A stretch of DNA of 64,000 nucleotides. Source: Acanthornis magna. Taxonomy: Eukaryota > Chordata > Aves > Passeriformes > Acanthizidae. The position numbers were made by a program, and so were the translations under genes. The stretch is taken from contig JAWUZG010000084.1 of NCBI GenBank assembly GCA_036785705.1, forward strand, positions 13,529,501 through 13,593,500, in the 5' to 3' direction. How positions within the stretch are numbered: the stretch's first letter is position 1; every line of letters starts with the position of its first letter. Below the pieces are notes generated by a model. The model saw only the letters and a program-made list of their open reading frames with translations, was not told the DNA's origin and searched no databases. This document shows positions 1 through 10,300 of the stretch, in pieces.

Positions 1-667
1 TGCGCTATGGCTCTCTCTGCTAGGCTCTCTCTTTAGCCCTCCTGCAGCAGCAGGTCTTAGCAGCAGAACAGGAGAGTAGAGGAGAAGCAAACAAGCTTTG
101 CACACACAGAGGTACATACCTGAGCTGTGGTCCCCACATGCCACCCCACCCACTCATAGGAACCCACAAGCTGATGAAGCACAATACATGGAAAGAGGAG
201 AAGAAACCATTTTCTTTGCCTGCTTGCACTGGACGCTGCTACAGAGTGACTGTGTTTATGGCTTTTCCAAGAGGGAGCAGGAAGCTCCAGTGTACATACA
301 CAGTTAGCACATTTAGATATGCAGATTGTTGAAAAAAAAATCTTCCAGATTTCAGAAACACACACACCTTCCCACTCTCCAAAATTGTTATTGACATTAT
401 TTCATATAGTTCTCCACCTGGAGAACTCCAACCTCTGGATAGAGCAGGGCATTTCATCTCCTATCTGAGCACAATCCCTGTGTTTCCTTCCACAGTCCCT
501 TAACACACCAATCAGAAAGGCTCTCACAGCCTGTCCTCCCTGCAAGTCACCTACTTCCCGATCTTCAAATGAGGTATGGTGGCAGAGCAGGCAAAGACAA
601 CAGTGGCAGCAATGGGTCCAAGAGGACAGGGCAGCTGTGCCAGTGACATTTGGGAACACAAAAACTT
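1..667. other. 3' flank of CRACR2B, no gene recognised
   Basis: No convincing exon on either strand. In human the next gene on this side would be CD151, but none of its exons is visible here. Confidence 0.6.
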
Positions 668-673
668 TTTAAT
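668..673 (-). terminator. CRACR2B: Candidate CRACR2B poly(A) signal (ATTAAA)
   Basis: ATTAAA on the minus strand about 550 nt after the stop codon; a G/T-containing stretch lies further downstream on this strand. It is the only strong hexamer I saw in the first 1.2 kb on this strand, so the 3'UTR would be about 668-1224. Confidence 0.45.
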
Positions 674-1224
674 GAAAAAATAATAAGAATTAAAAATAGA
701 TCACATATCTGTGCTTATCTTGGTGTCTGGAAAACACCAGAGACTGACAGTTCCAGATGGCAGAGACCCTGGTTTCTCCTAGTTCCCTGACACAAGACTC
801 ACTGCTGCACCCAGCAGAGTTGACAGGAATGGAAAGCTGCCCCAGAGGAACCTCTGAAAATATCTACTACAAACTCAGGGGGTCAGAAAAACTCCAAAAC
901 CTTCCTGTGCCACTCCATGCCCAGTCAGCCAGCAGAACATCTGGGAATCCATCTTCTTCCTCACCACCCCGTCCCAGGGATGCATCCAGCTTCTCTCCCC
1001 TTCTTGCATGTGCCCAGTGCCTGTCATGAGGCACAGACCCCATATGTGCAGCAGGCAGCACCCACTGCAGCCCTGCACAGGGCTGCGTGACAGTCCCCAG
1101 CCAACATGCCTTGGACTAAACCCGGGCAGTTGGCAGCAGCAACCAGCAGAGCTTGCCTCCAGCACAGACACAGAGGTGCTGCAAAGTCTGTATTAAGCAC
1201 AACACCAGGCCCCGTGAGCTCTTG

Positions 1225-1381
1225 TCATTGTCCCCCGTGGAAGTGACAGGCCCCCAAGTGGTGACAGCAACAGCAGCAGATGAAAGGAGGGTGGTTGGGT
1301 ATTAAGGTTTTCTTTCTTAGACTAACCAGCTTCTTGGCTTCAAAAGCATCTCGCTCATCTCGAAGTTTCTTGTTCATTTCT
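1225..1381 (-). CDS. CRACR2B: CRACR2B terminal coding exon 10 with poly-Cys C-terminus
   Basis: 157 nt including the TGA at 1227-1225, residues 363-414. [18 protein letters not shown] matches the human LNTRLRDDRDACEARRA region. After it the sequence changes to a Lys-rich stretch, PPFI, five cysteines and a short tail. A possible internal donor (GTTAGT at 1326-1321) could shorten this exon in another isoform. Confidence 0.88.
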
Positions 1382-4300
1382 CTGCTCCAAAGGAAGACAC
1401 AGGAAAGACACAATGAGATACTTGTCAAAAATTAAGTAAAAACCTACATTTGAAAGTGAGAACAGAAAGAGAGCTTGGGAACAGAGATATAGATGTTGTT
1501 TATGGCCAGACATGTTAGGATTTCCATTTATCCCAGCCGAGGTAATGGGCTCTACATGGTTGCCTTAGCCAGCAGGAAAGACTAAATTCCTGCAGAGGAG
1601 GGATTACCTTGTGAAATAACATAGTCTGTAATATGCCAGAGCTGGCCAAATTGCACAGCTCTGTCTGGACCTAGAAAAACAAGCAGAGTCTAAACACTGC
1701 TTGAATACAATCCTGTAGCTTTCCGTGGGAGAAATGAGCACAGTGCTGAATCCTCAGCCCCTTAAAAGCATAAGAGCTCAGCATTTCCTTCCAGCCTCCA
1801 CCAGTTCTTACCTGAGGAGCTCCAGCTGCCGAAGGAGGCTTTGTTTCTCTTTCTGCATGTTCTTGGAGACTCTAAACACATCCCTGAGCAAAAGGTATTT
1901 TAAAAAGGGAAAATAAATTAATGGGAGAGAAAATACAAACATCCTTCTCTCAGGGGCACTCATGGTATTCTCAAAGATAAGGGCCTGCCCTATGCTAGGA
2001 GAATTCAGAGGAAGCAGCACTGTTGTGGGAACTGCGATGGCTGGGTTGTACCACAGCTCTCCTGCTCTCCTCCAGAGTGAGAGCAGGCAACCCATCCTCT
2101 CCACTTCCTCACCTGCTAGAGATGGGAAGAGTGCTCCCTGCCATCTGGACCTGAAACATCCCAATGTTTTATACATGTATTATTAGATTTAACCCAGAAA
2201 TGGGAACACAAGTGGTTAGAAGAGGATCTTTAAAGAGAGCATTATAGAGTTGATGGTGAACTGGAAAATACATGGAAAAGCCTCCTTTGGGCTGAGGAAC
2301 ATCTGTATTTTTGTACTGATTTTTTTAGACATATTCATTTCCCACAAAAGGTGGGCAAGATGTAGCAATATCACGCCCTATTTAGGCCCATAAGATTATT
2401 GGGACGTTTCCTCTTTTCTTCAAAAAGAGACAGCCAATCCTCTAATGAGACCAAGGCTCCTAACTAGGGATACTTATTCTTTAACTACTTGCCTACCTTT
2501 CCTTCTCTGTTTGTGTCTTTGCCCTAACACCCCCTTTCCTGCCCTTTCGCACCTGTCCTTCTGCTCTTGCTCAAGCTGAGCCTCTTTCTGGAGCTTCTGT
2601 AATTGCCCCTTCACTGCTTCCAGCTCCCATTTGCTTTTCTCCAGCTCTTCAAGCAGGTTTTCATTCAGGTGCCGGAGTCTTTCATTCTGCACACGAGTCT
2701 CCAGCTGCTCCGAGTTCAGCGACTGTAGCTGATGTTCCAGCTGCAATGGGAGAGGAGAAGGGGGGTTAAACACAGAGAGGAAGGATTTTGTGCTACAATC
2801 ACAACTGTAAAAACAAGCTGAAAAAGCAGATGTAAACAATGAGGCAGAAGGGGTAAACACAACTTAAGTCTACAGAGCCACCAGTGGCATTGAGAAGGTG
2901 AACTGGAAGAAATTCTCTCTCATCATGCCAGAGCTGGGGAACCAAGCAATGCAATTAAGCACAGCAGAGCAAATGCTTGAGGTAGCGTGAGGAGCCTGCT
3001 GCTGTCAGGCGTTGTAGGAATCAGAGTGCAAATGAGGGTCAAAGGAGGACTGGAAAAAATTGGGTGGAAGCAGGGTTGTGTCTGTCGGGGCTTACTAAGT
3101 GCAGTTATTGAAACGCATCCTCTAGTTTAAGGGCTTTCTGAACCCATGGCGTCTGAAAGGAGAATATATTGAGGTGCTAGGGGCATCTCACACTATACCT
3201 GGAAAGTGAAGTGATTGGTGGCCTTTACTACTGCTGGAGACAGGACCTTGGGCTAGAGATGTTGTTTAAATGCCCCCGGGGCACAGCTGCGCTCTAGGCA
3301 GCACAAGCCCCCAGCACAGCTAACAGGCCTGATTTGGGAAGTTCAAAGCCTGCTGTCATGTACAGAGCCAGTGACTCAACTCCTTACAAATGGCTGGCAT
3401 AGTCTGGGAGAGAGTCACAGACAGATGCAGCCTCCAAACCCACCCATCTCAGTTGACAAGTAGGGCATTCCAAGAAGGATCATACTGACGCTGCAGTATC
3501 CAGCCAGCCACACTGGCTAAGAAGGGCTCTCTGCTGAAGCTGCTGTTACACAGAAACTGTGGGAGCCATCTATGAACTTACAGCCCAAAATAAAAGTATG
3601 CAATCCATGCTTATAACCAGAGAGAAGCACCAGGAATTAGGTCTGATCAGGGTAGCAGGTGGCAGAGTCAGCCTCCACATTTACACCTTCAGCTTGCCTT
3701 TTCTCTCAGCCTACTTTCTCTGCCTCTCAAAGGAAAAACAAGGCAGCATACCATAGCAGAAGATAAAATGCTTTTTTTCTTGCTACCATCTTCTCTGCCA
3801 GCACACATGTACAACAGTCAAGAGCAGGAATAAAAGGAGCTGACCTTGCCTAAGTTGCTTGAAACACAAGCGCCACCTCTCTCCCCGCTGAGGCTACAAG
3901 GGGGCAAGTCACACCCAGCTTTTCCTGGAGTCCTCCAGTTCTGTGGACATTGGGGAATATTTCAGCAAGACTACAGATGTTCAGCAGTGGAGCTGAGACT
4001 GAAAAAAAGCAATCCCTGCTTACAGCCTTCAGATCTTTCAATAAGCCAAGGGACAGGCTTTAAATAAAGTACACCTGCCCCTCCTTAAGAAATCTCCACC
4101 ACATACAACTCTCCCGTTTCTGTGGTCGCTACTCGGAAGCAATACTGTGGAATAGCACCATCACAGTACTGGTCTCAGGCCACAAGAGGGACCCGACTAT
4201 CCACATAACTCAGTACAAGCCTCAGTTAAGAGCATCAGAAATGACCATTTGAGTAACAGTAAGTGCCCATGCAGCCCAAGTGTTCTGCCCTGATCCTCAC

Positions 4301-7300
4301 CAAGAGGAGATGCTACCTCAGAAGATCATGCCCGGGCTCCTAACTATGGTCTATTCCTCTCATACACCCCCAGCATCCACAGTCCCTGGACTAGGGATGT
4401 AAGAGGCCATGTCTGACTACTACAAGCCTATTGTCCATTTGTTTGTCCAATTAATTTTTGTACTGCTGATAATGCCTGCCTCCTGTAGCCAAAAGTCCAG
4501 CACTAATCTCTGTATAAAGAAGTGTTTTCTTCTAAATCAAATTCAAACTGGTCTCACTGAGTGTCCCTCACCTCTGCTGTTGCAAGGCTTGGAGAATAAC
4601 AGTTTTGTGTGGACCTTATCCATCACTTTCGCAAGTTCATAAAGCTCATTTGCATCTTCCCTCAGATTCCTTCTCTCCAAAACCATGTCTAAACATTCCT
4701 GGTTTCTCTTCCTAAGGCAAATTTTCCATTTTCTTAATAATATTAGCACTTTGTACCTTCATACTCGAGAAAGACACAGTGGAATTAGAGGAGACCAGAA
4801 CTGCAGGCACTAAATGAGGCACATCAAAGATGTGGGCAGCAGGAAAAATACATCCTCTGTCTTATTCTCAATGTCCTTACTGATGGCACCCCAGTTGTGC
4901 TGGCTTTTCCAGCTGCTGCACAATGAGCTGGTGATTTCAGAGAAGTGCTGTTTCATCCATATCACAGCTAGGTATCCAACTGGGATACCCCCAGTCTCCA
5001 GCATCTTGCAGGTACCTGCCATGACTTGTTTCTGTGGGGGTCACATCTCAATTCTTCAGACACCAAGGAAAAAGACATCCAGAACTGACCATCCCATACA
5101 AATGTCCATGCCTGGGATGGCAGGCTGAAGGAAAGTGTGTGCATTGATCTTTTATGTGACTGATTAATGAGTGCATCAAGTGCCCAAATGCAAATCTACA
5201 ATATGTACCTTTCTAAATGCTGCAGAACTGCTCACTCTGGGTCATCTTGGAGCAGCCAGAAAAAAAAAAAAAAAACCTAGAGAAATCTGTCTCTTTTATC
5301 TTCACATTCTTCCTTACATGTTCTTAATGTTCAATTTCTCTTCCTTACACACCACAAAAGGCTCCAAACTCACAACTTTCAAAATTTTACCCCATCTTCC
5401 TTGCCAGAATTGTACAACTGATAGGAAGATTGTGTCAAGGGAACACAAAGTTGATCAGAAAATGCATGGACAAAACATTCACAAAAAGGCATTACAGCTG
5501 CAGACAAACCAATTACTTGACAAACCATCTGAACACTAGCTACAGCCAGATAATCTAGGACCAACACTCAGGAGCTGAACACCATTTTCCATCAGAAAAG
5601 GCCTTAACAGAAAGACAGGAGAGGCGATGTGCTCTGTTAGAATGGTTTGGATCCTGTTACCTTCTTCTGGCGGTAGAGGATTTTCTCCAGCTCCTGCTCT
5701 TTGTTGTGCAGTTCCTTCTGGAGCAGGCTACTCCTGTCATGCCTCAGGGCTTCCTGCAGAGGTAAAGATACACAGCTGCACACAACACCCAGCACAGTAA
5801 GAGCTGTTCCTTGGCCAGACGAGCCACCACCTCTACTTCAGACCAAAGGAAGGTTGCATTCAAGCCAAGAGAGAGAGAGAGAAGGTACCTGGCAGACCAG
5901 CCTCTCCCTTTCTGCTTTGATCTGTTGTTCCATTTCTTCATAAAGGCACCTGACTTCTCGATCATGATCTGACTCCTTCCTGCAAAAGACAGGTGCATAC
6001 AGGTCAGGAGCGAAAAAGAGAATACAGAAAGGAAAGAGGAGATTCCTGTTAGGTTCCTACTAACAGCTGGGTGGCACTGAGTGGGATTTTAACCAGAACA
6101 AATGTTATGGGTAAGCACTGATGCAAAGCAAACCCATGGGGATCAGACTAAGATAAAGTCATTTCATTACAGCAAGGAAGATCTGTGCATCCTGTAACCC
6201 AGTCTCTCCTTGAATTTGAGGCAGGATCCAAGCATCAGCTGGCTTCTGGCAGCAAATGGCCATAATATTCTCCTTACCTTTTCAGTGCCTGTTCCATAGA
6301 CTCCTTCTCGTGATTCACCTCCCTTATGTACGATGAAACACGCAACAGAAACTCTTCAAAATTGGATAAGAGCTCTGGACGGTCCTTTCGTAGGCGAGCC
6401 CAGAGCTCCCGAATCTCATGTGGGCTGGAGCAAACATACAAGAGAGAAGGAAAGCAAAAGAGTTATTGTGTCATCTTATGGACTGTTATTCCAAATCCAA
6501 CATGCACTTAGGACAAACTGCCATTCTTCTGTAATGATCTCTGTTACACCATTACAACAAAGAGGGAAATTGGACAGTGACAGAGCATGCATGTGGAGTA
6601 GGAACTACTGTGAGATCAAAATAAAGGAAGTAATTTGAAAGAGAAGAGAAAAATAATCTAGGAAGCAAACACAGAATGATTGCTTTTCCAAGTATTCATC
6701 GATAACACAACTGGTGTCTACATCAAGACTTGAAGAAATGGATATTCAGCAAATGTGCTGTGTGTTACCATCAAACTGTTATAGTACAGGGATTTTAGCA
6801 CACATCACATAGGTGTTTTTCTTACACTAGGACTGTACTGGTGGCTGCTACTGTCCTCATTTTTTTTACAGGTTTGGAAACCGAGTCACAAAAAAAGATG
6901 CAAATTTGCTCTACTGTCTCATCAAGATAACAATGGAGGAAGCCCTGGAAAACCGAAGACATCTTTTTCTGAACCTGCAATAATGATTACACTGTTTTGA
7001 CATTTAATTCATTGCAAATTGAACACAGCACTTACAAACTTATGCATTCCCAAAGTATCTTATAAGCCTGCAGACATCACTTCATGTTTCTTTTTAGGGA
7101 AGAGCTTTTTTAATTTATTTTTTTTTAATTCACAAAACACTTTGGAAAAACTGACTTGGAAGATACAGAATAATTATACATATAGTCAGTATCCAAATGG
7201 ATATTTTCCTTTGTCTATGTATTTGTCTCTCTTAGTATTCTTTGGGGAAACACACAAACAACAAAAACACACAAACCAACCAAAAAGCTTTTGATTTCCT

Positions 7301-10300
7301 GTGCCAGTATTGCATGGCAGCCTTCTTTTTCTGTCCCAAGTTTAAAAAATTATAGCACTTCATCAAAACTTCACATTTTAAATAAAAGAACGTATTGAGT
7401 CCTGATAGTAAATGAAACCATTTCTTTCCAGAGAAAGCAGTGAAAATATTTCAGATTCCTGCTCTCAACCCAATTAGCTTCTCTTTGATAACACTGCTTT
7501 ACAACAGCTGGTTTGGCACAAAGACATGTCATGAAGTAGCTACTGAACTCACTGCATAAAACTGCAAGTAAGCGGTCAAAATAAAACACAGATTAATTCC
7601 ACTTTAAGACTTCTACTTCTCAAAGCAGTACTGTTTATAAACAGTAGAAACTGTTTTCCCAGAAGAGTAATATAGCCTTTCACAGTGTCAGCCCATTGTT
7701 TGAAGCATAACAGCTTTTTTCCAGACAGAAGTTGTTTAGCATTAAAAACATGCAGGTGCTTTGCATCACAATGAAATAAGGAAAAAAAATCTGTTTCATG
7801 ACAGATGCAGCTGCAAAAGCAGCAAATTCTGTCACTCTCAGCTTCTGTCTCCAATCCTGTCCACCTCCTTTCCTATCCTGGACTGCTCCCTGCAAATTGA
7901 CAACACTGTTGGACCACAATGCCTGAAAAGAAGGACAGCCACAGATGCAGTTGGGTACCCCAGGCCCTGCAGGTGTGCATCAGTAAGAACCAGTTATGCA
8001 TAATGCTCCATGTTGGAAAGCCTAAAAAAAGGCTGGATGACACTGGGGCCAGCAGAGTCTATTGGGGCTACATGCAAGGGCATTAATATCAAATTTCAAG
8101 GTTCATATGAGCATCCCTTGCCCACTTTAGCCTTTCACGCTCCAAGATCAGCGCAGTCCCAAGCAGCTTCTTGAACACAGATCCTTCACAGAGACTCTTA
8201 GAATTGATTGTCTGAAAATATGTGAACAGTCACACATCATTTTGGAACAGAGATAACACGCCTCCTCCTTACCTCGTCTAACCCCCACATGCTTCTTTTC
8301 ATTTGCTGCCTGTGCTGGACTTGCACACCACCAGCTGTTCCATTTTACAGCTGTGTTATGAACTCAAATTTGGGAAACTACAAAAAACACTGAGCTAAAA
8401 GTAATTGGTAACGGATGAGAAAACCCAGACCACACTGCATTTGCTACCAAGCATATGAAAACCCAAGGCTGCAGTACAGAAAGCCCAAGCAGAGCCTTCA
8501 GAGAATAAGCAGCTCTGTTCACCTCTTTGGTCTTTCCTGGTACTTTGAAGTTTTGGTACTGCAAGATCAAAACAGGGTAGAAGCAATGCCATGCGACTCC
8601 CCTACTTACTCTTCAAACAACTGGGCTGCTCCAAGCTGCTCCATCATGGAACAGAATCGTTTCTCTTCATCATCATCTGCTGGGTCCAAGTCATCTGACC
8701 AGCCTGACTCAAAGGTCTCCTCGTGTCTGGAGTGATCCATTCTCCCAGTCCCTTCACACAATTCAATCCCTATTAACTTTCCTGGTGGAAGGTGAAGAGA
8801 AGAAGAATAAAGAAAGTCAAACTGGATGTCATTTAATGAGCTGCTATTTACATGGCAGCCTGACAGAGCTCCATGAGAAGCTTCCTGCATGCTGCTGGTG
8901 TAGGATACAGCTCCTGGTCAGTGAAGAGCCTCTGTTCTGATGTCCTGAGTGATGTCAGCGTCCGTTCCACAGTGCTGGGCCTGAAACTGGCTCCCAGCCC
9001 AGCAACAGGCTGCCAGGGCTCTGCTCACATCTGTGTGCAGATGAGCTACCACCCACGGCCTTGGACTCTCAGCACGGAAAGCATGTGGCATGAGGTCACT
9101 CCACTCCCACAGAGCGGCGCTGTGCGTTCAGTCGCCAGTGATCCCACAAGCTCTCTCTGGGACTGCGTGCCCGGCCCCAAATAGTACCATGCTGCAGTTC
9201 CTCAGCTTAAAAACAGGAGAGGAGGGGCTCATTACCCCTCCCTCCTCGTGTGCTGCATCTGTTCTGAGTCAAGCGCTACGCCACAAGGACAGCCTCTTGC
9301 TAGGATTGTGTAGAACAGAATGAACTGGCCCTCTAAGCACCTCCTCCTGCCCCATCCCACGTACAGATGGCTTCCAGCTATCTGGATTCTGTTTCATGCT
9401 GAGACACTAATGCCACGAGAACCTCCTGCTATGCAAGGCATGTGACAAATACTGGTGCTGGGAACAAATTCTTCTCAAAGAAACAAATCAAGCAATCCTA
9501 TCCAAAACACGGGCCCTCATCTGTATACAGAGGTCAGGCCTTCAGCAGCAGCTACTCTTCCTTTCCAAAATATATCTGCTAGGTTCAAAAGGCAGAAATT
9601 ACATCCCAACTACAAGACCAGGAGTCAAGGATGTTCACAGAGCACAGATGAGAAGAAGAAGCTACTCTAAGGGGAAAAATATCCACCGTTATTATACTTC
9701 AAAGGACTTAACTCTATTTCTTCTTAGCTCCATATATCCAGAATTTAGCTGTTTCTCTCCCACCCTTAAAATGTGCTGTAAAAAAACTTGTAGTGTGGAG
9801 ATACAGGCCCTACTTCATTAAAGCCTGATAATCAGACAGTTAATTAAGGAGAAGGGCTTAGATTAGGCACTTTTAATGTCTGCTTTTGAGAAAGAGTCAT
9901 TATGTCTCATTATCTCTCTTTTACAGATGTGAAAATTGAGGTAGAGAATGATCTGAAGATTGTTTTGACATCCTACAAGGAGCAAGGAGCCCTCTCACGA
10001 AGCAGACTTGATTGCAGCTTGGACTGCTTCCCTTGATTCACCCCTGTAAACTCCATAAGAAACACAGCCAGGCCAAACTCTTGAGTTAGGGCAAAGTCTG
10101 AAAAGGATTTCAGTGATGCCAGACACAAAAAAATGACCATAAAGAAAAGAAATGTAGAAATTAAATGTTTTGCCTAGACTGGAGCAAGTGCCACGGAACC
10201 AGGCTGCCAACACAGGGTGGTACCTGACACAAAAAGAAAACTTGTCTACCTCTACCAGCCATGGCACTGAGGCAGATGCCCTCGTGATGTCCATGTGAGG

